The position numbers were made by a program, and so were the translations under genes. The notes below the pieces were generated by a model. It was not told where the DNA came from, made no database searches, and saw nothing but the letters and a program-made list of their open reading frames with translations. From Chryseobacterium camelliae (GTDB lineage Bacteria > Bacteroidota > Bacteroidia > Flavobacteriales > Weeksellaceae): a stretch of 64,000 bases of DNA. This document shows positions 54,220-62,479 of the stretch, piece by piece. The DNA is taken from contig NZ_CP022986.1 of assembly GCF_002770595.1 (NCBI RefSeq), positions 620,001 through 684,000 of the forward strand, in the 5' to 3' direction. Numbering within the stretch: the stretch's first letter is position 1; each line of letters starts with the position of its first letter.

Positions 54220-54252
54220 AAAAATAAAAAATCCTTACTTTAAAAGCAAGGA
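54220..54252 (-). terminator. Terminator of the minus-strand pair 54358-55185
   Basis: On the minus strand TCCTTGCTTTTAAAGTAAGG with one mismatch is followed by TTTTTTATTTTT. The rest of the 250-base gap between the ABM-like gene and 54358 holds nothing I can name. Confidence 0.65.
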
Positions 54253-54357
54253 CTATACATAGTACCTGACAGAGATTTTTATAATCACAATGTCAGATTA
54301 AGTATTGACTAATTCACTGTCAGATCAGTCATAATAGTAGATTTTATGTCTGTTTCC

Positions 54358-54768
54358 TTATTTGATTTTGTCATAAATCAGTTTGGTAACCACCGCCCCG
54401 AAAAGATAATAGGCAACGGTCATCACTTTCTTTTCAGTCGTTTCGGCCACAGGAGCATCATCGAGGCCCATTTTCTTCGGTAATGCAACCGCGCCGATTC
54501 CTGCAAGCAATCCGGATGCAATATTAAAGCTGCTGGTTGCGGTAGTCGCATAATAAATCCCGTTGCTGATGACATCTCCCGCCAGGGTAGCGGCATACAG
54601 CTGATCAGGATTCGTTATTTTCATGTCCGCTTTATCCAATGCCTTATTCAGGGCTTCCTCTCCTACTTTATTGACTTCCGGAACATTATTAAAATTCTTT
54701 CTGATGGTTTCGTGCAGCAGGTTGAGTGCAATAGCACCTCCTAAACCTGCAAGTATTTTCTTATACAT
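54358..54768 (-). CDS. Hypothetical membrane protein
   Basis: The 136-residue product begins MYKKILAGLGGAIALNLLHE and has hydrophobic segments near residues 5-20, 75-95 (IASGLLAGIGAVALP) and 115-132 (VMTVAYYLFGAVVTKLIYD). It is common in Bacteroidota without a known role. It follows the STAS-like gene in the same direction by 45 bases. Confidence 0.7.
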   Translation of the reverse strand: MYKKILAGLGGAIALNLLHETIRKNFNNVPEVNKVGEEALNKALDKADMKITNPDQLYAATLAGDVISNGIYYATTATSSFNIASGLLAGIGAVALPKKMGLDDAPVAETTEKKVMTVAYYLFGAVVTKLIYDKIK

Positions 54769-54813
54769 AAACTGTGATTTGGTTGTTGATCATTTCTATT
54801 GTCTGCCTGTTTC

Positions 54814-55185
54814 TTACAGATCCTGGCCCGTTGCCACCCAGTGTTCTGCCTTATTGTATTCTTCTTGATCATATCCCCTGAATTCGCCGATCATTATCTT
54901 GCTGACCATATCGGTAAACTTCTGTACACTTTCTTTATCGGTCACAATTGCGCACCGGTTCCATTTGGTGATATTCTTAATTCCAAGCCAGGCATCATTC
55001 ATCCAGGCAGCAAAGGTGAAGTTTCTCAGTGGCGTATCAAGCTTCAGCAGATAGTTCAGTTCACCTTCCTGTTCTATTTTCTCATCAACAATTTTGATCA
55101 CACGGTCAAAATCTTCTTTTGTAACTTCGCCGGATGCTTCAAATGCGGCAATATTCCTCGGGGCTGTGGTGATGGGTTGTAACAT
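54814..55185 (-). CDS. SpoIIAA-like/STAS-fold protein
   Basis: The 123-residue protein has the SpoIIAA-like (DUF3478) layout: APRNIAAFEASGEVTKEDFD at the start, FTFAAWMNDAWLGIKNITKW in the middle, and a C-terminal GYDQEEYNKAEHWVA. These proteins are thought to bind phospholipid or act in stress signalling. Co-transcription with the membrane protein gene at 54358 is likely. Confidence 0.8.
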   Translation of the reverse strand: MLQPITTAPRNIAAFEASGEVTKEDFDRVIKIVDEKIEQEGELNYLLKLDTPLRNFTFAAWMNDAWLGIKNITKWNRCAIVTDKESVQKFTDMVSKIMIGEFRGYDQEEYNKAEHWVATGQDL

Positions 55186-55384
55186 ATGATTTTTTCAACT
55201 CAACTGCATAAACTGCGCCATAAATTATACGCTGATCACCTCAAATAATATTAAAATTTATGCTTGATCATCCTTTATGTATTTATTTTAAACTTAAAAT
55301 CAATAATATACCATAAAACATTTAACCATTAACACAGATTACTCAACAAATTAAAATGAACTTGATTAGAATGACTAAACTTTA

Positions 55385-55418
55385 AACCTTGTCAGGATTT
55401 TGGAACCCTGATAAGGTT
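55385..55418. repeat. Intergenic palindrome
   Basis: Arms AACCTTGTCAGG (55385-55396) and CCTGATAAGGTT (55407-55418) with one mismatch. It is related to the palindrome at 19180-19212. The surrounding 55186-55503 stretch is A+T-rich and holds no gene I can support. Confidence 0.65.
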
Positions 55419-55503
55419 GTACGTCAATTGAATGCAAGCTATTGATGCTTGTCAACAGATCCGTAAAAATCCAGGCCCGTTGCTGTAGGAGAAATATCAG
55501 GAG

Positions 55504-55537
55504 ATAAAAAATCCGGTATGACAGCGTCATACCGGAT
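55504..55537 (-). terminator. Terminator of the tRNA array
   Basis: Perfect 12-bp stem ATCCGGTATGAC / GTCATACCGGAT, loop AGC, followed on the minus strand by six T, directly after the last tRNA gene. Confidence 0.9.
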
Positions 55538-55546
55538 GTATTTTAG

Positions 55547-55619
<73 letters not shown>

Positions 55620-55657
55620 GTGTATTTTTAAAACGCTTACCGAAAGCGTTAACTTAG

Positions 55658-55730
<73 letters not shown>

Positions 55731-55767
55731 GTGTATTTTTAAAACGTTACCACAAACGTTTACTTAG

Positions 55768-55840
<73 letters not shown>

Positions 55841-55878
55841 GTGTATTTTTAAAACGCTTACCGAAAGCGTTAACTTAG

Positions 55879-55951
<73 letters not shown>

Positions 55952-55987
55952 GTATATTTTTAAAACGTTACCACAACGTTTACTTAG

Positions 55988-56060
<73 letters not shown>

Positions 56061-56071
56061 ATATTGGATTG

Positions 56072-56079
56072 CAAATATA
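56072..56079 (-). promoter_or_regulatory. Predicted -7 box of the tRNA array
   Basis: TATATTTG on the minus strand, 12 bases before the first tRNA gene. A -33 TTTG at normal distance is not clear. Confidence 0.45.
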
Positions 56080-56149
56080 CGACAATTTTTTAAAAATCTT
56101 AATTTTTCTTGTAAATAAAGGGCTTTTATGAAAACTATGGGATTATTCG

Positions 56150-56157
56150 TATCTTTG
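56150..56157 (+). promoter_or_regulatory. Predicted -7 box of the Sua5/YciO gene, leaderless arrangement
   Basis: TATCTTTG ends four bases before the ATG at 56162, so the mRNA should begin at about the start codon. The same four-base spacing is seen at cphB and at the 15-codon frame at 51319. Confidence 0.5.
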
Positions 56158-56161
56158 TGAT

Positions 56162-56773
56162 ATGGCAAAAGTATTGAAAATTTATCCGGATAATCCACAG
56201 GAAAAGCTTATCAACGAAGTTATTACCACCCTGAATAACGGTGGTCTGATTATTTATCCATCAGACACTGTCTATGCGCTGGGCTGTAATATTTTTGACA
56301 TCAGGGCTATGGAAAAGCTCGCCCAGATCAAAAAAATGAAGCTTGATAAAGCCCAGTTCTCTATCATCTGTAATGACCTGAGCCACCTGTCAGACTTTAC
56401 CCGGCCCATTGACACGTCAGTTTTCCGTTTCCTAAAAAGCCACCTTCCGGGTCCGTTCACCTTTATCCTTGAAGCGAATAAGAGCCTTCCGCTGGCCTAT
56501 AAAAACCATAAAACCATCGGCATCCGTGTTCCGGACCATCCGATTCCTCAGCTTATCGTAGAGAAGCTGGGCCATCCTATTGCCTCTACATCCATCAAGG
56601 ATGATGATGAAATTATTGAATATTCCACAGATCCCGAGCTGATTGCTGAAAAATACGAGCACCTGGTGGATATTGTGATTGACTCAGGTTATGGAGATAA
56701 TGTGGCTTCCACTATTGTAGACCTCACTTCCGGTGAACCTGAAATCATCAGACAGGGAAAAGGCCAGATTTAA
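56162..56773 (+). CDS. Sua5/YciO/YrdC family protein
   Basis: The 203-residue protein has the YrdC fold with GGLIIYPSDTVYALGCNIFD, KMKLDKAQFSIICNDLS and TIGIRVPDHPIPQLI. The family makes threonylcarbamoyl-AMP for the t6A modification of tRNA. The KMKLDKAQ and ASTSIKDDDEI phrases make it closer to the YciO branch, so the true substrate is uncertain. It is the first gene of a run with yaaA and prmC. Confidence 0.88.
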   Translation: MAKVLKIYPDNPQEKLINEVITTLNNGGLIIYPSDTVYALGCNIFDIRAMEKLAQIKKMKLDKAQFSIICNDLSHLSDFTRPIDTSVFRFLKSHLPGPFTFILEANKSLPLAYKNHKTIGIRVPDHPIPQLIVEKLGHPIASTSIKDDDEIIEYSTDPELIAEKYEHLVDIVIDSGYGDNVASTIVDLTSGEPEIIRQGKGQI

Positions 56774-56850
56774 ATTTAAACCGGATCAGCTGACCTTAAA
56801 CCATGACTATTGACAGGCTAAGCTGCTGATCAGATTCAGATTATTTACCA

Positions 56851-57609
56851 ATGAAAATTATAACATCCCCTGCCAAATTAATGAATACGGAGTATTCTTC
56901 AGGCCTGCTGAAGCCTACTGCACCGCGTTTCATCGAACAGGCAGAAGAGATACAGTCCTATCTTCGCGAGAAATCCCCGAAATACCTTTCTGAGCTCATG
57001 GAAATCTCTTCCAAGCTGGCAGACGAAAATTGGGAAAGAAATCAGAACTGGAAGGCCAAACCTTCTGCAAAAGAATCCGCTCCGGCTTTATATGCGTTTA
57101 CAGGAGAGGTTTACAGAGGCCTTGATGCCCAATCATTAGATCAGAATGCAGTGGATTACCTCCAGAAAAACTACCGGATCCTTTCCGGACTGTACGGATT
57201 GCTGAGACCGTCCGATAAAGTAATGCTATACCGGCTGGAAATGGGAAGGCCGTTCAGTTTTGAATCTTATAAAAACCTGTATGCCGTATGGACGGAGACT
57301 GTAACGGCTCAGCTGAAATCCGAAATGAAAAAAGGGGAATTTTTGCTGAACCTGGCCAGCAACGAGTATGGCAAAGTAGTAAACCGTAAGATGCTGGACC
57401 GTCCGGTAGTTGATGTAGAATTTTACCAGCTGAAGGAAGGCAAGCTTAAAACCATTGTCGTATACACCAAACATGCACGGGGAATGATGGCAAGGTTCTG
57501 TGCGCAAACCAATGCCAAAACGCTGAATGATGTCAAAGCATTCAACTATGAAGGTTACCTGATTGATGAAGAGAAGTCCACCGACAACAAACTGGTTTTT
57601 GTACGATAG
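56851..57609 (+). CDS. yaaA: Peroxide stress protein YaaA
   Basis: The 252-residue protein follows the YaaA (DUF328) family: MKIITSPAKLMNTEYSSG, LADENWERNQNW, ALYAFTGEVYRGLDAQSL, LSGLYGLLRPSDKVMLYRLE and KHARGMMARFCAQTNAKTL. E. coli YaaA limits intracellular iron under peroxide stress and binds DNA. All conserved blocks are present. Confidence 0.93.
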   Translation: MKIITSPAKLMNTEYSSGLLKPTAPRFIEQAEEIQSYLREKSPKYLSELMEISSKLADENWERNQNWKAKPSAKESAPALYAFTGEVYRGLDAQSLDQNAVDYLQKNYRILSGLYGLLRPSDKVMLYRLEMGRPFSFESYKNLYAVWTETVTAQLKSEMKKGEFLLNLASNEYGKVVNRKMLDRPVVDVEFYQLKEGKLKTIVVYTKHARGMMARFCAQTNAKTLNDVKAFNYEGYLIDEEKSTDNKLVFVR

Positions 57610-57613
57610 ATCA

Positions 57614-58465
57614 ATGACGATTGCAGATTTTAAAAAGTTTTTTAAGGCAGAACTGACCGAGCAGTATTCGGATTCGGAAATCAAGTTCCTGTGTACTGTT
57701 TTTGTCCAGAAGACGGTAGGGTTCAATCCGTACCTGCAGAGAAGGTTTTCAGATCAGGAACTGCTGATTTCAGATCAGGAAGAACTGCTTCATGCCGTAG
57801 CCGGATTAAAATCCGGTCGTCCTTATCAGCATGTGCTTGGGGAAACCGAGTTTTTCGGAATGACTTTCTCCGTCAATGAGCATGTCCTGATTCCGCGTCC
57901 CGAAACGGAAGAGTTGCTGGATCTGGCTGTAAAGGCCATCAGCAGATCATCCCTGAATCTACAGGGTATGAAGATCCTGGATATCGGAACAGGAAGCGGT
58001 GTGATTCCTCTGGTCCTGAAAAAATACTTTCCGGAATCGGATGTAACCTCTGTTGACTTTTCTGAAAAAGCACTGGAAACCGCCCGGAGAAATGCTTTAC
58101 ACCATAAGCTGGCGATCAATTTTATCCATGCGGATTACCTGAATTTTGAGCTGAACCGGAACTTTGATATCATCATTTCCAATCCGCCGTATATCGGGAT
58201 AGACGAAAAGGATGACATTGCTGATTCAGTGAAAGGGTTTGAGCCTGAAATGGCTCTTTTCTCTCCTACTTCCGATGCACTGATCTTTTACAGGAAGATC
58301 GCTGAAGATTCTTCAAAACACCTGAACCCGGGCGGACTGCTGTTTTTAGAGATCAACCAGAAACTGGGTCCGGAAACCTATGGATTGTATACAGATCACT
58401 TTTCCGAAGTCCAACTGATCAAAGACCTGTCAGGAAATGACCGGTTCATTACCGGAATCAGATAA
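57614..58465 (+). CDS. prmC: Release factor glutamine methyltransferase
   Basis: The 283-residue protein starts at the ATG at 57614, five bases after the yaaA stop. It has an N-terminal helical domain, GETEFFGMTFSVNEHVLIPR, PRPETEELLDLA, the SAM site ILDIGTGSGVIPLVLKKYFP and the catalytic NPPY in IIISNPPYIG near residue 189. It methylates the GGQ glutamine of RF1 and RF2. Complete. Confidence 0.94.
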   Translation: MTIADFKKFFKAELTEQYSDSEIKFLCTVFVQKTVGFNPYLQRRFSDQELLISDQEELLHAVAGLKSGRPYQHVLGETEFFGMTFSVNEHVLIPRPETEELLDLAVKAISRSSLNLQGMKILDIGTGSGVIPLVLKKYFPESDVTSVDFSEKALETARRNALHHKLAINFIHADYLNFELNRNFDIIISNPPYIGIDEKDDIADSVKGFEPEMALFSPTSDALIFYRKIAEDSSKHLNPGGLLFLEINQKLGPETYGLYTDHFSEVQLIKDLSGNDRFITGIR

Positions 58466-58995
58466 CCATCAAACCTGATGTTCAACCTGAATTTATTTTT
58501 ATAGATCAGCTAGGCATCGATCACTTTTAATTGCTTTGAAGGCTCATCTCGATGCCTAGCTTTACATTTATTTTACTATTTCTACTGCAAAATAATGTAC
58601 AAATTGCTTTTTCAGTCACTGTCAGGAAGCAAAATTTGTACATAAAAATTTCAGGTACAGACTTCAACCTTCTGGTTACTGACGCATACTTTTTTAGTCA
58701 TATTCCTGTTACAGGACATTCTTATTTTACTTCTTCAATGTATCATTTTACGCTGAAAAATTATCCTTTCAGTTGTTTACAGATATGCAAAATTGCATAC
58801 AAATCGTACAACAAAATTGCACACAAAACGCAACCGATATTTCTCCTTCCATAGATTTTAATCTCTAGTTTTGATCCCATCAGTACTGATCATTGTAAGG
58901 CTGTAACCGTATAAGCGCAATACGCTACAGCCTTAAATCCCAATGCCGGGGTTTATATGGCACACACAATTATTCACAATTAAAAAATTAACAAG
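58466..58995 (+). other. Structured A+T-rich region upstream of the RiPP precursor
   Basis: The 530-base stretch has no credible gene. Two inverted repeats stand out: AGCTAGGCATCGA (58508-58520) with its complement at 58549-58561, and ATGTACAAA-type arms at 58595-58643. A two-part hairpin at 58896-58935 has a perfect 10-bp outer stem TAAGGCTGTA / TACAGCCTTA and a 5-bp inner stem CGTAT / ATACG. A weak -7 box TAGTTTTG lies at 58866-58873. The last hairpin would be in the leader of the precursor mRNA. Confidence 0.6.
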
Positions 58996-59205
58996 ATGAA
59001 AAAGTTAACAGGAATGAAGAAAAGTTTTTCTTCGTTAGAGAACAAGAGATTGCAAAATCTGAAAGCGATTACAGGAGGAGCGGCAAGTTCAAGAAAGGCA
59101 GAATCCAATGCAGGAGGACAGTGGGATCAGGATTATTATAGTGATGATACTGCCGGTGATTGGAAATGGGTAGGAAGACATACTCTGTCATTTGATGCGG
59201 GATAG
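58996..59205 (+). CDS. Grasp-with-spasm RiPP precursor peptide
   Basis: The 69-residue peptide has a leader of the Bacteroidota maturase-target type (MKKLTGMKKSFSSLENKRLQ, then NLKAI) ending in TGG at residues 26-28, a double-glycine site. The core (29-69) is rich in Ser, Thr, Lys, Asp and Trp (SSRKAESNAGGQWDQDYY, SDDTAGDWKWVGRH) and has no cysteine. An ATP-grasp ligase could join acidic side chains to Ser/Thr (ester) or Lys (amide). It is the first gene of the cluster, with an attenuator-like hairpin behind it. Confidence 0.85.
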   Translation: MKKLTGMKKSFSSLENKRLQNLKAITGGAASSRKAESNAGGQWDQDYYSDDTAGDWKWVGRHTLSFDAG

Positions 59206-59215
59206 TAATTGTTAC

Positions 59216-59244
59216 AAAGGCTGCTTACTTATAAAGCAGCCTTT
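59216..59244 (+). terminator. Hairpin after the precursor gene (possible attenuator)
   Basis: Perfect 11-bp stem AAAGGCTGCTT / AAGCAGCCTTT with a seven-base loop, followed by GATAATTTTT. The T-run is delayed by five bases, so part of the transcripts may read through into the lipoprotein and maturase genes. Confidence 0.75.
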
Positions 59245-59272
59245 GATAATTTTTATAAACAATTATACGGCT

Positions 59273-60169
59273 ATGATTGATAAAAAAAGATTAGCGTTGA
59301 TTCTTTCATGTTTTTTTTTGCTTATAATCTCCTGTGAGAAAAGAGAACAAGAGATCAATTCTATTTCTTACTATAATAAGGTGAATGAAATAGACAGTAT
59401 TTACAGAATAGCAAAAAATCCTGAACTGGCAGCAAAAGAGTATAAAGCACTGTTTAAAGAATACGCTCCAAAAAATCAAGAATATATTGAAGAGTATGAA
59501 ACTTATATAAAACTATCAGAACAATATAATATTGATTTCGGAGGCAAAGAAAGTTTATATAAGCTGATCACTTTAATTTCACCTTCTGGAAACACCTATA
59601 AAAAATATCTTCCGCTTTTTAAGAAATACGGGATTGACAGTACAGAAGTTAAACAAAGAACAGCCTTATATAAAAATAGTCTGAATCATATACTAATAGA
59701 TTCTCTTACGGTCGCATCACACCGTGACCAGGAAGCCAATCGGCAAGATATGATGATCATGCTTAGAAATGACCGTAAAAATTTAAACCTTTTCTTACGG
59801 ATTTTCGATCAGTACGGTTACCCTTCTGAACAAAAGATCGGAACTGTAGGAAACGATGGAGAACCTTTAGCAATAGTTACGATCCTTTCTCATCTGATCT
59901 GTTTGGATCATAAAAAAATTTATCCAAGACTGGAAGAATATCTTAAAAAAGGAGAAATTCCTCCCCGTGTATTTGCTCTTATCATAGATAAATATTATTT
60001 GTGCCAACAAAGTGAACATTATTTTAATGTGTCTTCGGGATTATCTTCACACGAAGATTCACTAACGATTAACCGTAGACGCAAGACTATCGGTCTTCCC
60101 AGTCTCACACACTATTCTAAGATAAGAGAAGATTTTTTACATTCAGCTCAGCGAAAAATGAATTACTGA
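59273..60169 (+). CDS. Lipoprotein of a DUF6624-like family, copy 1
   Basis: The 298-residue protein starts at the ATG at 59273 and has a lipoprotein signal (LSCFFLLIISCEKRE, lipobox IISC). The C-terminal half shows a DQ-x-x-R, D-x-x-N, GYPSEQKIGTVG, then HLICLDHKK and GEIPPRVFALIIDKYY pattern that recalls DUF6624. It is a paralogue of the lipoprotein at 61522-62424. Being in an RiPP cluster and in the envelope, it could give self-protection or take part in export; both are inference. Confidence 0.7.
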   Translation: MIDKKRLALILSCFFLLIISCEKREQEINSISYYNKVNEIDSIYRIAKNPELAAKEYKALFKEYAPKNQEYIEEYETYIKLSEQYNIDFGGKESLYKLITLISPSGNTYKKYLPLFKKYGIDSTEVKQRTALYKNSLNHILIDSLTVASHRDQEANRQDMMIMLRNDRKNLNLFLRIFDQYGYPSEQKIGTVGNDGEPLAIVTILSHLICLDHKKIYPRLEEYLKKGEIPPRVFALIIDKYYLCQQSEHYFNVSSGLSSHEDSLTINRRRKTIGLPSLTHYSKIREDFLHSAQRKMNY

Positions 60170-60325
60170 ACTATCATTTTCTATTGCTGTAAATAATTAA
60201 CGATTCCTGAAAATTGGCAGGAACCGTAAAAGGGCTTCCAAGCCTTAAGCATAGTGCGAAAATCTGAAAGATTATTTCAATTGATTTAAATAAGAAGCAA
60301 CACCACGAAAACCAATTTCAAAGTA

Positions 60326-60403
60326 ATGAAAGAACAGACTCAGAAGAGAATACGTGAAAAGAATAATCCTGTTGAATTAAATCATAAAGCAGTATTCAAA
60401 TAA
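60326..60403 (+). CDS. Very small reading frame (25 residues) before the ATP-grasp gene
   Basis: ATG at 60326 opens MKEQTQKRIREKNNPVELNH, then KAVFK, and a stop seven bases before the ATP-grasp start at 60411. It is strongly basic and has no Gly-Gly motif. The spacing suggests translational coupling. It may be a real small protein, a leader, or chance. Confidence 0.35.
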   Translation: MKEQTQKRIREKNNPVELNHKAVFK

Positions 60404-60410
60404 GTTCAGG

Positions 60411-61313
60411 ATGATATTGATTATAACTAAAAAAAATGACATAAGCACCTTGGAAGTAATGAAATGGCTCAACAGGATGGATAAACCCTACACTGTTATT
60501 CAGGAAGATGAAGTGTTTGAAATCAGGATCCTGGGAAAAAGACTGTATCTGGAAAGTCAGCGCAATGTATTTTTTACTGATGACATCAGCAGTGTCTGGT
60601 ACAGAAGAGGGGGAATACAGTTCGTACGCAAACAATATGACAATCCATCCGTCAATATCCATATGAATGAAGCTCAGCACTGGCTTGAGGATTATGTTAT
60701 GAATGCATTAGAATCTAAAAAGCACATCAGCAAACAGCGCAACAGCCATGTCAATAAACTTCTGGTCCTGGAAAAGGCACAAAATACCGGATTGGATGTT
60801 CCTGCCTTTTATCTTGCGAAAAATACAGAGGATGTAACGCCTGGTAAGACCATTACCAAATCGATTACCGGTAATGTAATCCTGGAATGCATAGATTCTG
60901 AGTCAGACGGCATTATGTATACTTCTGTGATTGATGAAAAAGAGAGTGACGACTTCTTCATATCCTTCTTTCAGGAAAAAATTGAGAAAGATTTTGAAAT
61001 ACGCTCCTTTTATTTAGACGGCAGAATATGGTCTATGGCCATTTTTTCACAAAATGATGAACAGACCAAGACAGATTTCAGGAAATACAATACAGAAAAT
61101 CCGAACCGGAATGTCCCGTACAAGCTTCCGGATCATATTGAAGAAAAGATGATCAAACTGATGCAGGTCCTGGATCTAAACTGTGGTTCATTAGACTTTA
61201 TCAAAACCGGAGACACTTATTACTTCCTGGAAGTGAATCCGGTGGGACAGTTCGGAAACATTTCATTCGACTGCAATTATATGCTTGAAAAGGAAATAGC
61301 AGATTACCTATAA
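60411..61313 (+). CDS. gwsG: ATP-grasp peptide maturase, grasp-with-spasm type
   Basis: The 300-residue protein has a pre-ATP-grasp domain with the strand ISSVWYRRGGIQFVRK near residue 60, typical of graspetide ligases. The ATP-grasp domain has EKDFEIRSFYLDGRIWSMAI near residue 190 and the magnesium-binding YYFLEVNPVGQFGN near residue 275. It should activate an acidic side chain of the precursor as an acyl phosphate and form a macrocyclic ester or amide. The SPASM partner lies 1.2 kb downstream. Confidence 0.88.
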   Translation: MILIITKKNDISTLEVMKWLNRMDKPYTVIQEDEVFEIRILGKRLYLESQRNVFFTDDISSVWYRRGGIQFVRKQYDNPSVNIHMNEAQHWLEDYVMNALESKKHISKQRNSHVNKLLVLEKAQNTGLDVPAFYLAKNTEDVTPGKTITKSITGNVILECIDSESDGIMYTSVIDEKESDDFFISFFQEKIEKDFEIRSFYLDGRIWSMAIFSQNDEQTKTDFRKYNTENPNRNVPYKLPDHIEEKMIKLMQVLDLNCGSLDFIKTGDTYYFLEVNPVGQFGNISFDCNYMLEKEIADYL

Positions 61314-61342
61314 TGATATACCCTACTTAAACACACAAACTA

Positions 61343-61525
61343 ATGAAACATCTATTTAATGAGAAAAACCAGCTTCCAATTACATTTAAATATATTGAAC
61401 TGATCAAGAAAAATAAGCTAAAACAGAGTAACAAAAACATAACCTATTATGTTCCGTGTGAAAAATACCAGACTTCCTTTTATGTGAGGGAAAAGCCATT
61501 TAAACACTTAGTCAGAATGTTATGA
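61343..61525 (+). CDS. Small basic protein of unknown role in the RiPP cluster
   Basis: The 60-residue product (MKHLFNEKNQLPITFKYIEL...) is basic and aromatic, with one cysteine (YYVPCEKYQTSFYV). No family is known to me. Its stop codon overlaps the start codon of the following lipoprotein gene (ATGA, 61522-61525), a strong sign of translational coupling and therefore of a real gene. It has no signal peptide and no double-glycine motif. Confidence 0.6.
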   Translation: MKHLFNEKNQLPITFKYIELIKKNKLKQSNKNITYYVPCEKYQTSFYVREKPFKHLVRML

Positions 61526-62424
61526 GTCATTTTTTTATCAAAAAAATTAAGTTTCCTCCAAACAGGATTTTACTTGTTACACTCATAAGCCTATACGTTC
61601 TCCTCATAACTGTTTCCTGTAAACATAAATCTCTCAATTATATTACGTATTATAATAGGGTCAATGAAATCGACAGTATATATAGATTTGAAAGAGATGC
61701 CCTCGAAACGATTAAACAGTACAAAAAGCTTTTTAAAGAATATCCTCCGAGAAACCAGGAACGCATACAGGAATTTGAGACCTTCATCACGCTTTCTGAT
61801 CGATATCACAAAGATTTCGGAGAGAAAAAAACATTATACAAATTCATTCCGCTGATTGCACCTTATGGGAACGCATATAAAAAGTATTTACCTCTTTTTA
61901 AAAAGTATGATATTGACAGTATGGAAGTAAAAGAGAATATTGCAGATTGGAAAAAAAATCTAGATAAAAGATTGGTAGACTCTTTTTCAGTTGCTATGCT
62001 CCGGGATCAGGAAAAGAGGCATATAGATACTGCAGTGCAGGCAAAAAATGTCAGAAAAAATGCAGAGCTTTTATCATGGACATTTAAAAACTATGGTTTT
62101 CCTTCAGTACAAAAGATAGGAACAATGCCGATGCATACCTTATTAACGCATATGAATGAGTCAAAACAATATTATCCAATTATCAGGACAAAACTTATTG
62201 ATTATGTAAAATCAGGAGACTGCCCTCCCTTATCCTATGCCATGATGTTTGACAGCTACCATGTTAATGTTGAAAAGGGAAATACGACTTATGGTTATAA
62301 TAGTTTTACTGCTATTATGGATTCTGTGCAGATAAATCGCAACAGAAAAAGTATTGGCCTGCCAAGTTTAAAACACAGTGACAGAATCAGACAGGATTTC
62401 ATGGCTGAGCTAAAGACAAAATAG
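61522..62424 (+). CDS. Lipoprotein of a DUF6624-like family, copy 2
   Basis: The 300-residue protein has a lipoprotein signal (SLYVLLITVSCKHKS). It is clearly paralogous to the one at 59273-60169: both share YYN-VNEIDSIYR near the start, YKKYLPLFKKY-IDS in the middle, P-x-x-QKIGT and the end RK-IGLPSL. The DQEKRHIDT and GDCPPLSYAMMFDSYHV phrases recall DUF6624. The two copies flank the ATP-grasp gene. Confidence 0.72.
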   Translation: MSHFFIKKIKFPPNRILLVTLISLYVLLITVSCKHKSLNYITYYNRVNEIDSIYRFERDALETIKQYKKLFKEYPPRNQERIQEFETFITLSDRYHKDFGEKKTLYKFIPLIAPYGNAYKKYLPLFKKYDIDSMEVKENIADWKKNLDKRLVDSFSVAMLRDQEKRHIDTAVQAKNVRKNAELLSWTFKNYGFPSVQKIGTMPMHTLLTHMNESKQYYPIIRTKLIDYVKSGDCPPLSYAMMFDSYHVNVEKGNTTYGYNSFTAIMDSVQINRNRKSIGLPSLKHSDRIRQDFMAELKTK

Positions 62425-62479
62425 AAAATTAATTAAAATCCTGTGAATAAAAATTATTTTAAACTATAATCAGAACGCT

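Noticed and set aside
58552..58854. Possible 100-residue protein upstream of the RiPP precursor
   Set aside because: It runs through two inverted repeats in A+T-rich DNA, has no start context and no recognisable features.
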